Of a stretch of 50,764 nt of DNA, positions 1 through 8,138 are shown in pieces. The stretch comes from Caryophanales bacterium. Lineage in GTDB: Bacteria > Bacillota > Bacilli > Bacillales > DSM-4216. The notes below the pieces were generated by a model that was not told the DNA's origin, made no database searches, and saw nothing but the letters and a program-made list of their open reading frames with translations. The stretch is from contig JADBKC010000004.1 in NCBI GenBank assembly GCA_014896555.1, forward strand, positions 1 to 50,764, written 5' to 3'. Position 1 is the stretch's first letter. Each line of letters begins with the position of its first letter. The position numbers and the translations under genes are program-made.

Positions 1-811
1 TCTTGGATAAAATCCCTTTTTTGATGGTTACATTCAAAAAAATGTGGCTCTCCGCTTCTAACTTGCGTATAAGTTCTAAAACGGTTGCAATTCCTTCATG
101 CTCCTCTGTCCTCAAAGCTCTTACCGCCTGCCTTGTTTCTTCCAAACTATCTTGTACCAATTCCTTCAATTCTTCAAATTCTTCTCCTTTCTGCATGGAT
201 AAAATTTGCAAATGCATGAGCAGTGCAGTGAGTTTGTGCCCAACAGAGTCGTGAATATCCCGGGCAATTCTTGTTCGTTCCTCCAGCCTTGCCGTGCGCT
301 CCGATTCATAAGAGATGCGTTTTAAATTTCGGAATTCCCCAACCAACGTTTCATACAGATTTTGTTTTTCCTTTAAAGCTGCAAAACTGCGATTTAAACT
401 GAAGGTTAAAATAGCAAAGAGAGCAGAAAATAGAAGAAAAGGACTTTTTTCCGGCACCTTCCAATAAAGAAATAAAAAAGACAAAATCATATAAGCACCG
501 AATGACAAAAGAAAGTCCTTGGAACGAAGCAATACAGCTCCTTCCATCATCAAATACAAAAACAAAAATAATATATATACGCTAGTTTCCGAAAATGCGA
601 AGAACCCGAATGAAAAGAGCAATCCTCCCATTGCGCAATACAAAATGGCTGGTTTAGGCACTACGGAAAGAAAAAAATACCCGGTCAACAAGAGTGAAAA
701 CAACAGAAGTATGGCGGCAAAACGTTGAGTCGGCTCAAATTCCTGATACAAAAAGACAACACTAATCGAACTGAATATCACGAATCGAATCCAAAAAAAG
801 GACACTGTCAT
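1..811 (-). CDS. Sensor histidine kinase, HisKA_3/DesK-LiaS type (3' end outside window)
   Basis: The frame is open from 811 to the window edge, giving about 270 residues without a stop. The N-terminal ~150 residues are strongly hydrophobic, with several membrane segments. A linker rich in E, R and K leads to the H-box ERTRIARDIHDSVGHKL, the phospho-acceptor helix of HisKA_3 kinases, followed by a coiled dimerisation helix. The ATPase domain would lie beyond the window. Family members sense envelope or membrane stress and phosphorylate a NarL-type regulator; the partner gene is not visible. The start is uncertain: ATG 811 has GGGAG only two bases upstream, and an in-frame TTG lies at 820. An IS1182 element ends 88 bp upstream and probably altered its transcription. 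In B. subtilis this position (after fabF) holds yjaZ/app genes, so this is a lineage-specific neighbour. Confidence 0.85.
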   Translation of the reverse strand, partial: MTVSFFWIRFVIFSSISVVFLYQEFEPTQRFAAILLLFSLLLTGYFFLSVVPKPAILYCAMGGLLFSFGFFAFSETSVYILFLFLYLMMEGAVLLRSKDFLLSFGAYMILSFLFLYWKVPEKSPFLLFSALFAILTFSLNRSFAALKEKQNLYETLVGEFRNLKRISYESERTARLEERTRIARDIHDSVGHKLTALLMHLQILSMQKGEEFEELKELVQDSLEETRQAVRALRTEEHEGIATVLELIRKLEAESHIFLNVTIKKGILSK

Positions 812-831
812 TTCTCCCAATCGTCTTTTTT

Positions 832-2685
832 TCAGTTTACTATAACGCTCGGAATTTTGAATATCATTTTTCGGAATAATACAAACATTTTATTCAGCAA
901 AAAGGGGCTGTCTGATAAGTCCCTAAAATAAAGCAAGTGGAGAAAAACGAGCCGTTTTTCTCCACTTGCTTTTGTATTTTTTCGATTTTTCTCCGAAAGT
1001 AGCTGGCGGATGCCTGCTACTTTCAGTATATTGTGGGCTAATGCTACAATCCCAAACTCGACATGTACTTTGTCGAGGCCCCGTAAAGAAAACCGGCGGA
1101 ACGACCGATTGCCCTTGATGTGACCGAACACACTTTCTACTTCGACTTTGCGCCGAGCGTAGATGGCCGTTTTCTCTTCACTTTCAAGGGCTGTTTTTGC
1201 CTTCGCTTTCATTTCCTCGAAGACGGTATTCCAGTGAACTTGGCGATTTCCCTTCGCTTTCGTGCATTTCACTTTCAATGGGCAATTTGTACAATCTTCA
1301 CATTCGTATATTTTGAAGCTTTGCTCATAACCAGACGGATTCTTTTTGTTTTGGTATTTTTTAAACGTCACTTTCCTTCCATTCGGGCAAATAAAACAAT
1401 CATCTTGCTCACAATAGGTCCAGTTTTTCGCATTTTTGATGTCCTTTTTGTACTTGCGTGTCTGTTCTTGTACATACGATCCATAAGGAATGAGAAACTC
1501 AAATCGAGGCTCTTTCTCATCACCAACCGCATATACATAGTTTTCTTCACTGCCATATCCTGCATCCGCGATGACTCTTTTGGGCATCGGTAAAGAAGTA
1601 GACGCCAGTTTCTCCAAATGCGGGATGAAACAACGCGTGTCTGTAGGTCGTTGATGAATGGTATAAAACAAGATAAACTGGTTCTCCGTCCCCATTTGAA
1701 CATTATACCCCGGCTTAAGCTGACCGTTTTTCATAGGATCTTCCTTCATGCGCATAAAGGTTGCGTCTTTGTCCGTTTTGGAATAGCTGTTACGGTCGCC
1801 AAAGATTTCATTCTGTTCCTTGTATTTCGCTAGTCTCGGTAAGAAATTTTCCCGAATCAGCTTTAAAGGTTTCTTCCATTTACTGCGCTCTTGTCGCTTT
1901 TCCTTACGAATCTTTGTATCTGTTTCCTTTTCTATTTCCTCTGTTAGCGTTTCGACCTTTTCTTCTATTTTCTTAGCGACTGTCTCTAGATGATGTTCGG
2001 TGATCTCTGCATTTTGTTCGGTTTCTTTTTCTTCCGTTCCAGCTTCTAATTCTGTTAATTCATGAATATGTTGCAGGGTTTCTTGAATTTTTTCTTTTAA
2101 TGTCGCTTCCAATTTTACCGTTGATTTTTTCCACACGAAAGAATACTTATTGGCATTGGCTTCAATCTTGGTGCCATCCAAAAAGTAGTTTTCCATCGTG
2201 ATGTATTTTTCTTCCATCAATTTCTGAATCATGGCTTCAAATAACTCATCCATCAAGGTTTTCATCCGTTTCCCACGGAACTCGTTGATCGTGCGAAAAT
2301 CCGGCTGTTGCATCGCTGCTAACCACATAGCTGGGATGTTTTCTTTTATGAGCTTTTCGATTCCTCTGCAGGAATAAACCTTTTGGGAATAACCAAATAG
2401 AATGATTTTCAGCATCATTTTGGGATGAAAGGAACTTCTGCCACCACCCTTATAATGAGAAAACAATTGCTCATCTGGTACAGCTTCTACCATTTCATCC
2501 ACCACACGTGCGACATGATGTTCTGGTATGAGCGATTCAAGATCAAAAATCACATGGATTTGGCGATTGTCATAGGGTTTGAAAGTAGGGGGAAATTCTC
2601 TTTTCGAAGTCTTTTTTTCCTCAGTCTCTGGAAGAAATGTCAATTGTGTGTTATTATTTTCAGTAGTAATCATTTGATTGCTCAT
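832..2685 (-). CDS. IS1182-family transposase
   Basis: 617 codons. The N-terminal DUF772-like region (about residues 45-165, with FHPKMMLKIILFGY) is followed by FLDGTKIEANANKYSF, an E/K-rich coiled-coil insert (about residues 200-280), ADAGYGSEENY and VESVFGHIKGNRSFRRF. These fit the DDE catalytic residues and flanking motifs of IS1182 transposases. A Cys cluster (CEDCTNCPLKVKC) lies near residue 470. The ATG at 2685 follows AGGACG. The reading frame has no stop inside the element: it crosses the left terminal repeat at 900-921 and ends at 832 in flanking DNA, so the last ~22 residues are encoded by the target site. Otherwise it looks intact and possibly active. Confidence 0.9.
   Translation of the reverse strand: MSNQMITTENNNTQLTFLPETEEKKTSKREFPPTFKPYDNRQIHVIFDLESLIPEHHVARVVDEMVEAVPDEQLFSHYKGGGRSSFHPKMMLKIILFGYSQKVYSCRGIEKLIKENIPAMWLAAMQQPDFRTINEFRGKRMKTLMDELFEAMIQKLMEEKYITMENYFLDGTKIEANANKYSFVWKKSTVKLEATLKEKIQETLQHIHELTELEAGTEEKETEQNAEITEHHLETVAKKIEEKVETLTEEIEKETDTKIRKEKRQERSKWKKPLKLIRENFLPRLAKYKEQNEIFGDRNSYSKTDKDATFMRMKEDPMKNGQLKPGYNVQMGTENQFILFYTIHQRPTDTRCFIPHLEKLASTSLPMPKRVIADAGYGSEENYVYAVGDEKEPRFEFLIPYGSYVQEQTRKYKKDIKNAKNWTYCEQDDCFICPNGRKVTFKKYQNKKNPSGYEQSFKIYECEDCTNCPLKVKCTKAKGNRQVHWNTVFEEMKAKAKTALESEEKTAIYARRKVEVESVFGHIKGNRSFRRFSLRGLDKVHVEFGIVALAHNILKVAGIRQLLSEKNRKNTKASGEKRLVFLHLLYFRDLSDSPFLLNKMFVLFRKMIFKIPSVIVN
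931..971. terminator. Perfect 19-bp hairpin inside the IS1182 left end
   Basis: Arms 931-949 and 953-971 are perfectly complementary with the 3-nt loop AGC. A T-rich run follows on the plus strand. It lies inside the last codons of the transposase frame, about 10 bp inside the terminal repeat. A terminator-like structure here would protect the element from, or end, through-transcription. Confidence 0.7.
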
Positions 2686-2781
2686 AAAAAATCGTCCTTT
2701 CTGAAATGTGGTGTGGTAACTTCATTTTACAAGAAGGGACGATTTTTTTGTGTATTTTTTTATAAAAATATGAAAAATAAC

Positions 2782-2824
2782 GGGGCTCCAAAAAGTCAGT
2801 TACCCTGACTTTTTGGACAGCCCC
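2782..2824. terminator. Hairpin at IS1182 right end
   Basis: Arm 2782-2799 pairs with 2805-2824, leaving a two-base bulge and loop TTACC. The outer part overlaps the terminal inverted repeat. It lies between fabF and the transposase start on the same strand, so it would stop fabF transcripts from entering the transposase. Confidence 0.6.
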
Positions 2825-2826
2825 TT

Positions 2827-2901
2827 TTAAGGGAACGTCTTCACAATATTCCCATCATTATCCTCAACATACAAAATGGTCCATTTAAGACAAAAAACCA
2901 T
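2827..2901 (-). pseudogene. Small ORF coupled to fabF, cut by the IS
   Basis: A 24-codon frame begins at an ATG overlapping the fabF stop codon (TAATG) and reads through ...WTILYVEDNDGNIVKTFP. Its stop TAA (2829-2827) spans the IS junction, with two of its bases supplied by the IS terminal repeat. This looks like the 5' part of a gene that was translationally coupled to fabF and was truncated by the insertion. I do not recognise the family. No Shine-Dalgarno sequence is visible, as expected for stop-start coupling, but chance cannot be excluded. Confidence 0.4.
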
Positions 2902-4142
2902 TACTTTTCATATTTTTGAAAAACAATCGTTGCATTATGTCCGCCGAATCCGAGCGAATTGCTGATCGCTGCGCGGACAGTTTGTTTTCTTGCTTCATGT
3001 GGAACATAGTCAAGATCGCATTCAGGATCTCTTGTTTCCAAATTGATAGTCGGTGGTATAATATCATTTTTTATGGATAGGATGGTAAAGATCGCTTCTA
3101 CGCCCCCAGCTGCACCAAGCAAATGCCCTGTCATAGACTTTGTGGAGCTGACAGCAAGACGGTATGCATGCTCACCAAAAACCGTTTTAATGGCTGTCGT
3201 TTCAAATTTGTCATTGTACGGCGTGCTTGTTCCATGGGCATTAATATAATCGATATCCTCCGATTTCAATCCGGCATCTTGGAGCGCCATTTTCATAGCT
3301 CGTGCTCCGCCTTCTCCTTCTGGCGCAGGAGCTGTAATATGATAAGCGTCGCCCGTCATGCCATATCCAACGATTTCAGCATAAATATGGGCTCCTCTTT
3401 TTAACGCATGTTCCAGTTCCTCTAAAACAATAACACCGGCGCCTTCTCCCATGACAAAACCGTCGCGATTAGCATCAAAGGGGCGGCTGGCTGTTTTGGG
3501 ATCCGGATTTGTGGAAAGAGCGGTATTGGCGCTGAAACCAGCCATACTCATACGAGTGATAGGAGCTTCTGTACCGCCCGCCACCATCACATCTGCATCT
3601 CCGCGCTGAATCGCTTTAAAAGCATCGCCGATCGAGTTGGTGCCTGTTGCACAAGCTGTGACTGTACAAGAATTAATTCCTTTTGCACCAAGAATAATTG
3701 AAACTTGCCCAGCTGCCATATCGGGAATCATCATTGGAACAAAGAACGGGCTGACACGGCGGTAACCTCTTTTTTGAAACGTTTCAAACTGCTGTTCAAA
3801 TGTTTCCATGCCACCGATGCCAGAGCCGATCCACACTCCTACTCGTTCTGCATTTGATTCATCTATGGTCAAATCAGCATCTTTTACAGCTTGAATCGAA
3901 GCAGCAACGGCATACTGGGTAAATCGGTCCATTTTTCTTGCTTCTTTTCGTTCCAAATAGTCTTCCGGATTAAAATCGTTTATTTCAGCTGCTACTTTGG
4001 CAGGAAATTCATCAGGGTTCACTCTTGTCAGAGGTTTAATCCCGCTAACTCCGTTTATAATATTTTTCCAAGAAGTTTCAACGTTTAATCCAACAGGTGT
4101 AACCGCGCCAAGCCCGGTTACAACGACACGTCTTTTTTCCAT
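2901..4142 (-). CDS. fabF: 3-oxoacyl-[acyl-carrier-protein] synthase II
   Basis: 413 residues, the usual FabF length. It condenses malonyl-ACP with growing acyl-ACP in type II fatty-acid elongation in the cytosol. The catalytic triad is visible: Cys164 in [14 protein letters not shown], His in [12 protein letters not shown] and His in [12 protein letters not shown], plus the C-terminal glycine-rich NSLGFGGHN loop. The ATG at 4142 follows AAAGGAGATGGGGT. The gene lies 37 bp downstream of fabHA, and the two form the conserved FapR-controlled fabHA-fabF operon. fabF is thermosensitive for chain-length control in Bacillus. Temperature adjustment is family knowledge and cannot be read from the sequence. 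Confidence 0.98.
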   Translation of the reverse strand: MEKRRVVVTGLGAVTPVGLNVETSWKNIINGVSGIKPLTRVNPDEFPAKVAAEINDFNPEDYLERKEARKMDRFTQYAVAASIQAVKDADLTIDESNAERVGVWIGSGIGGMETFEQQFETFQKRGYRRVSPFFVPMMIPDMAAGQVSIILGAKGINSCTVTACATGTNSIGDAFKAIQRGDADVMVAGGTEAPITRMSMAGFSANTALSTNPDPKTASRPFDANRDGFVMGEGAGVIVLEELEHALKRGAHIYAEIVGYGMTGDAYHITAPAPEGEGGARAMKMALQDAGLKSEDIDYINAHGTSTPYNDKFETTAIKTVFGEHAYRLAVSSTKSMTGHLLGAAGGVEAIFTILSIKNDIIPPTINLETRDPECDLDYVPHEARKQTVRAAISNSLGFGGHNATIVFQKYEK

Positions 4143-4179
4143 TACCCCATCTCCTTTACGAGTTCAAGAAGATTTATTT

Positions 4180-5112
4180 TTACCGTCCCCATCTTAGAAG
4201 AACAGCTCCCCACGTCAGACCACCGCCAAATCCAACCATCACGATCACTTGATCATCTTTTATTTTACCAGCTTCCAGTTCTTCCACAAGCGAAATTGGA
4301 ATGGAGGCAGAAGAAGTATTTCCGTATTTATGAACGGTTTTCGACATTTTTTCAACAGGAAGCTCCAGCCGCTGGCGAGCAGATTCCATAATGCGGATAT
4401 TGGCTTGGTGAGGAATGAGAAAATCGACATCTTCTTTTGAAAGTCCCGCTTTTTCTATGACGCGAATACAGGATTCTCCCATTTGTCGAACCGCAAACTT
4501 AAACACTTCCCGACCGTTCATATGGATGTATCGGTCTTGGTACAAATATTTCCCGCCGGATCCATCCGCACCGAGATCAAAAGCAAGAATACCTCTTCCT
4601 TCAGAAACAGGTCCTACTACGGCTGCCCCTGCTCCGTCGCCAAATAGAACAGCTGTATTGCGATCGCTCCAGTCAGTGATTTTCGAAAGTTTTTCAACCC
4701 CCACCACTAATACATAACGGTACGTACCCGAAGCGATAAATTGTTGGGCTGTTGCCAACCCGTACATAAAACCAGCACAGGCAGCACTAATATCCATCGC
4801 CGCTGCATAGGCTGCGCCCAGCCGATCTTGAAGAATGCATGCGACCGTTGGAAAAGGCTGATCCGGAGTGACAGTAGCCACTAAAATTAAGTCTATTTCT
4901 TTTGGGGAAATTCCAGCATGTTCAATGGCGTTTTTCGCGGCTTCAAACGCCATATCGGATGTATCCATATCGTCTCCAGCAATTCTTCGTTCTTCAATTC
5001 CTGTTCTCGTACGGATCCATTCATCAGACGTATCCATCATTTTTTCTAAATCTGTATTTTTTACAACCTTTTCTGGTACGTAGCGACCAACTCCAATAAT
5101 TCCTGCGTTCAA
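4180..5112 (-). CDS. fabHA: 3-oxoacyl-[acyl-carrier-protein] synthase III
   Basis: FabH starts fatty-acid synthesis by condensing acyl-CoA (branched primers in Bacillus) with malonyl-ACP. Cys112 in [10 protein letters not shown], His in [10 protein letters not shown] and Asn in [10 protein letters not shown] form the active site, and the C-terminus ends in [11 protein letters not shown] chose the TTG at 5112, which gives 310 residues beginning [15 protein letters not shown] like B. subtilis FabHA. GGAAGG lies about 8 bases upstream. A GTG one codon earlier is possible. The open frame extends up to 5208 but runs through the promoter leader. It is transcribed from the FapR-overlapped promoter at 5209-5237. 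Confidence 0.97.
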   Translation of the reverse strand: MNAGIIGVGRYVPEKVVKNTDLEKMMDTSDEWIRTRTGIEERRIAGDDMDTSDMAFEAAKNAIEHAGISPKEIDLILVATVTPDQPFPTVACILQDRLGAAYAAAMDISAACAGFMYGLATAQQFIASGTYRYVLVVGVEKLSKITDWSDRNTAVLFGDGAGAAVVGPVSEGRGILAFDLGADGSGGKYLYQDRYIHMNGREVFKFAVRQMGESCIRVIEKAGLSKEDVDFLIPHQANIRIMESARQRLELPVEKMSKTVHKYGNTSSASIPISLVEELEAGKIKDDQVIVMVGFGGGLTWGAVLLRWGR

Positions 5113-5208
5113 CACGCTTCCCTTCCTTCTTAAATCTTTGTTCAATGAGCCCCATTGCGAAAAATGGCAAATGAGCGCCCGTTGGCTTATAGAAAGTGGT
5201 ATAAGCAC

Positions 5209-5237
5209 ATATTATTACCTGGTACTAATTTTAACAA
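5209..5237 (-). promoter_or_regulatory. Sigma-A promoter of fabHA-fabF with FapR operator
   Basis: Reading the minus strand, TTGTTA (5237-5232), a 17-base spacer and TAATAT (5214-5209) form a near-consensus sigma-A promoter. The imperfect palindrome at 5211-5229 (arms ATTAGTACC and GGTAATAAT, one mismatch) overlaps the spacer and -10 and closely matches the FapR operator of B. subtilis (TTAGTACC...). FapR represses fatty-acid genes and is released by malonyl-CoA. FapR binding is inferred from the site. Confidence 0.88.
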
Positions 5238-5348
5238 AATTCCTTTTGTCTTGCAAACTTTTTTCCCCGTCCATCTATGGGACTCTATCCATTCCATTTT
5301 AATCGATGCACATAAAATAAAGAATAGAAGGAAAGGGGGTAGCTGCTT

Positions 5349-5597
5349 ATGAGCGCGGAAGAGGAAAAGGATGAGAAGCAAAAAACCAATATTCACCCTT
5401 TTGACAAGCTAATGTTTGGCCAGCATGAACGTACGAGCAAAAAAAAACTAGAGAACCAAGAAGATGAGACAGATCTAGAAAACGTTGATTTTATGGAATT
5501 GATGAAACAAATAGATATATTGACGTCCTCTTTTGGGCATTTTAAACCGCTTTTGAATAAAGTCACGCCGTTATTGGAAAAATGGATCAAGAAATAA
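5349..5597 (+). CDS. yjzB: YjzB-like small protein
   Basis: 82 residues, highly charged in the N-terminal half (EEEKDEKQKT; DETDLENVD) and ending in an amphipathic helix with PLLEKWIKK. The position between comZ and fabHA, divergent from fabHA, is exactly that of B. subtilis yjzB (79 residues), and length and composition agree. GGAAAGGGGG precedes the ATG by about 9 bases. No signal peptide or membrane segment. Function is unknown; the shared intergenic region with fabHA could let FapR affect it too, which is inference. Confidence 0.85.
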   Translation: MSAEEEKDEKQKTNIHPFDKLMFGQHERTSKKKLENQEDETDLENVDFMELMKQIDILTSSFGHFKPLLNKVTPLLEKWIKK

Positions 5598-5718
5598 AAA
5601 ACTTTTCATTCATCCAACAGGAAAGATGAAATGGATGAACGATCAAAACTTGCGGCATAAAAGCGGTCTATGATTTAGGGGAGAACCCAATTATCATAGG
5701 ATTCCCCCTTTTCCATTC

Positions 5719-5904
5719 CTATTCTTTCAAGGCTTCTTTTTTCCCTAATTCATATGCCTCGTTCATCACTTTCAAAAACAAGTTCATAAAAGGCTGAATC
5801 AACTCCATGGACAGGTCAATTCCCGCTTCCTTTAATTTTTCTTGCGCCTCAGGTAAGTATTTCATGGCCATTTGCACGAATTCCATATTTTTTTGTTCAT
5901 TCAT
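5719..5904 (-). CDS. comZ: ComZ, competence regulator
   Basis: 61 residues, predicted helical with leucine heptads (MAMKYLPEAQEKLKEAGIDL). It is the second gene of the med-comZ operon: ATG 5904 abuts the med stop codon (TAAATG), and its GGAGG lies inside the last med codons, giving tight coupling. In B. subtilis ComZ (63 residues) lowers comG expression without affecting comK. The identification rests on length, sequence and operon position. Confidence 0.92.
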   Translation of the reverse strand: MNEQKNMEFVQMAMKYLPEAQEKLKEAGIDLSMELIQPFMNLFLKVMNEAYELGKKEALKE

Positions 5905-6882
5905 TTAAATGCCTCCCTTATCACTTTTGCTTGGCAGCTTTCCTGTTTTGGTATAAATGGCGATATCGCGATTCAACCGGTGTCGGAATGGTTTATCAAC
6001 CACGGGGCTCCATTTACCCATCGTAATGACACCGTCTTGAAAATCAAAATACAAATTTCCAGGAGGAAGCTTTCCTTCTGCAAAACGCGCGGCGGCTGCT
6101 TCATAAAGTTTATCTACATGCTGTACAGTGCTTGTGAGCACCGTATCCTTTCCTAAATCCGATTGATCAGACACATAGCCAATAGCGAATAGCCCTTTCT
6201 CCTTCAATTTTTGAATAACCGGTACACTATAGCGGTCTCCGGCTGGATACACGACATCCGCCCCTCTATCAACCAACCCATCAAGCATATAAAGCGCCCG
6301 ATCTGTGTCATCCCAATTTCCAACATATTGTTTAAAAACTTGAACATCAGGATTTTCATATTTTGCTCCATCCACAAACCCTTTGATCTCCGGCTGCCAC
6401 TTGTAAGTAGCGAGAACAGCAATCTTTTTTGTTTTTGTTTCATGGGCAGCCGTCATTCCTCCAAAAAAGCCCATTGCATAACCTTCAAACTTAAGGCTTG
6501 TCGTATTTTTGCACCTGGCATTCCCATTAAAACTGACAAAATGGATATTTGGAAATTTAGGAGCAATCTCATTAAAGTATGCTGCATATTCACTCCCATG
6601 TCCAAAAATTAAATTAATCCCTTTATGCGAAAATTCCTCTACTGCTTTTTCTGTCATTACTTTCGAGTTCATCCATTCTTTATAGTAAACATCCACACCG
6701 AAACGGCTTTGAATGCGAAGCATGCCTTTATATCCTTTAGTACCCCATACTTGATCATTTATGGTTTCCGGCACCAGTAGTCCAACCTTTTGAAGATGTC
6801 CTCTATCATCTTCTTTCTTGCAGGATGCCAGCAAAGCGAATAAGATCATTACGATAATTCCGACAGCGACTTTTTTTGCCAT
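5905..6882 (-). CDS. med: Med, BMP-family lipoprotein, positive regulator of comK
   Basis: 325 residues. The signal peptide VAVGIIVMILFALLASC carries a lipobox with Cys21, so the protein should be a membrane-anchored lipoprotein. The rest matches basic-membrane-protein (PnrA-like) binding proteins, with LIFGHGSEYAAYF, GYAMGFFGGMTA and VDRGADVVYPAGDRYSVPVIQ. In B. subtilis Med raises comK expression. The frame is open to 6912, but ATG 6882 has GGGAG upstream and opens directly into the signal peptide. A 14-codon leader ORF with a strong ribosome binding site lies 72 bp upstream. comK itself is about 32 kb away in this window. Confidence 0.93.
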   Translation of the reverse strand: MAKKVAVGIIVMILFALLASCKKEDDRGHLQKVGLLVPETINDQVWGTKGYKGMLRIQSRFGVDVYYKEWMNSKVMTEKAVEEFSHKGINLIFGHGSEYAAYFNEIAPKFPNIHFVSFNGNARCKNTTSLKFEGYAMGFFGGMTAAHETKTKKIAVLATYKWQPEIKGFVDGAKYENPDVQVFKQYVGNWDDTDRALYMLDGLVDRGADVVYPAGDRYSVPVIQKLKEKGLFAIGYVSDQSDLGKDTVLTSTVQHVDKLYEAAAARFAEGKLPPGNLYFDFQDGVITMGKWSPVVDKPFRHRLNRDIAIYTKTGKLPSKSDKGGI

Positions 6883-6954
6883 TACGAGAACTCCCTCTTT
6901 CCAAACCCTCATATCAGGTAAAAGCGGTTAGAGCGCAAAATGCGCATGGCTGCT

Positions 6955-6999
6955 TCAACATATTATAGGGATTCCGTACATAAAAAGAGAAAAAGCCAT
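6955..6999 (-). CDS. Putative 14-codon leader peptide upstream of med
   Basis: ATG 6999 is preceded by an exceptionally strong Shine-Dalgarno (GGAGGAGGGGG, about 7 bases away) and encodes MAFSLFMYGIPIIC then TGA. It lies between yjaV and med in the same orientation, 72 bp before the med start. The strong ribosome binding site without any longer frame suggests a translated leader that could tune med translation or transcription. No attenuator hairpin is evident in the 72-bp spacer. Confidence 0.45.
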   Translation of the reverse strand: MAFSLFMYGIPIIC

Positions 7000-7139
7000 A
7001 AAATATGCCCCCTCCTCCAAACCTTTTAATAATGATAAAGAAATGAGACGAATCTTTTCTTTTCCTCTACTAGGAAAAAGTACCCGGATATAAACCTGTC
7101 TACATTCTACACTTCTTCTAAAACTTAAAAAAGGGGGAA

Positions 7140-7952
7140 TTATGAATCTCTTGTTTTTTTTATATGAATGATTTGCTTTTGTATTGCATCGGCTATAGGC
7201 AGTTTGTTTTGAACCTGCAAGATTTCAAAAGGATAAGTATTTTGCGAACGATCTTTACAAAGCTTTTTTAAAGCGTTTTTTTGTTCTTCGTCTTGGACCA
7301 CAAGATTCATTATCTCTTCCCAGCTGGATGGATTAGCATTTACTAAGATAAAAGTAGTGGACTTCTCTTTTTGGCTGTTGATGACTTCAACGGCATCTTC
7401 TACGTATAAAGCCTCCGCAACAACTTCATCGATGCAGCCTTTTTCCCATTGAAAGGAAGGGTTTTTGATCAACTCTGCAAATAAAAAAGAGGCTGGCTGT
7501 CGGGGGCCGAAAATAGTCGGCAAATAAAAAACGGTCACAGTCGCTTCTTCTTTTTCAGCTCGCTTTCGCAGTTCCTCCGCTTCCTTGAATAAGGAGTGTT
7601 TCTCTTCCCGTTTCAACCAAATTGATGGATAAAGAAAGATAAAATGATGTTTTTTCCAATTCAAACCTTTTTCGATAACGGGCTTGATCGCCCTCCAAGC
7701 GCCCTCCTTGCGGTGATAATAATCATCATAAAAAGAAAAAACGAGATAAGATGGGGATGGAATGTGCTCAGGCCATTGAATATGATGGATTTTTTTATAT
7801 TGAAAATTTGCGTTTCTCCCTATCGTAAGCAAACGATCCTCATCCAAATCACCTTCATCGCAGCCAAGTACAGACATTCCTTCCTCTAAAAAGGCTTGGC
7901 ACAATTCAAAACCAATAAATGAATTTCCAGAAAACACAACTGCATCATCCAT
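7140..7952 (-). CDS. yjaV: YjaV, Rossmann-fold epimerase/SDR-like protein
   Basis: 270 residues from ATG 7952 (SD GAGGGGG seven bases upstream; a second ATG at 7958 sits too close to it). The N-terminus MDDAVVFSGNSFIGFELCQAFLEEG is a Rossmann beta-alpha-beta with a degenerate nucleotide loop. FYLPTIFGPRQPASFLFAELI resembles the substrate region of extended SDR epimerases. The YxxxK catalytic pair is not obvious. Position between yjaU and med matches B. subtilis yjaV. The substrate is unknown. Confidence 0.85.
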   Translation of the reverse strand: MDDAVVFSGNSFIGFELCQAFLEEGMSVLGCDEGDLDEDRLLTIGRNANFQYKKIHHIQWPEHIPSPSYLVFSFYDDYYHRKEGAWRAIKPVIEKGLNWKKHHFIFLYPSIWLKREEKHSLFKEAEELRKRAEKEEATVTVFYLPTIFGPRQPASFLFAELIKNPSFQWEKGCIDEVVAEALYVEDAVEVINSQKEKSTTFILVNANPSSWEEIMNLVVQDEEQKNALKKLCKDRSQNTYPFEILQVQNKLPIADAIQKQIIHIKKTRDS

Positions 7953-8138
7953 AGACATCCCCCTCATTTCCCATATGGCTATTTTATGTTTTCCAACCGT
8001 CGCTGTTAAAAGAATCTTATAAAAATGAACAGAATTTGAAGTCAAGGAAACTCTTTCGTTTAATCTACTTATGAAAGAGCAAATGCGAAACCATTTTTTC
8101 CAAGAATAGCCCCTTTTTATGAACCATTGGTTTCTATC

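Larger units (their letters stand above)
900..2828 (-). mobile_element. IS1182-family insertion sequence
   Basis: About 1.93 kb, bounded by 22-bp imperfect terminal inverted repeats at 900-921 and 2807-2828 (19 of 22 positions match; shared core AAAAGGGGCTGTC). It contains one long transposase gene on the minus strand. I see no convincing target-site duplication in the flanks. Both ends carry strong hairpins just inside the repeats (931-971 and 2782-2824), which probably block read-through transcription. The element sits between the 3' end of fabF and the histidine kinase and cuts a small ORF that overlaps the fabF stop codon. Confidence 0.88.

Noticed and set aside
1120-1593. 157-codon plus-strand ORF inside IS1182
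   Set aside because: Antisense shadow of the transposase gene.
900-2828. IS1182 and the neighbouring kinase as a composite transposon
   Set aside because: Only one copy of the element is present and there is no second end.
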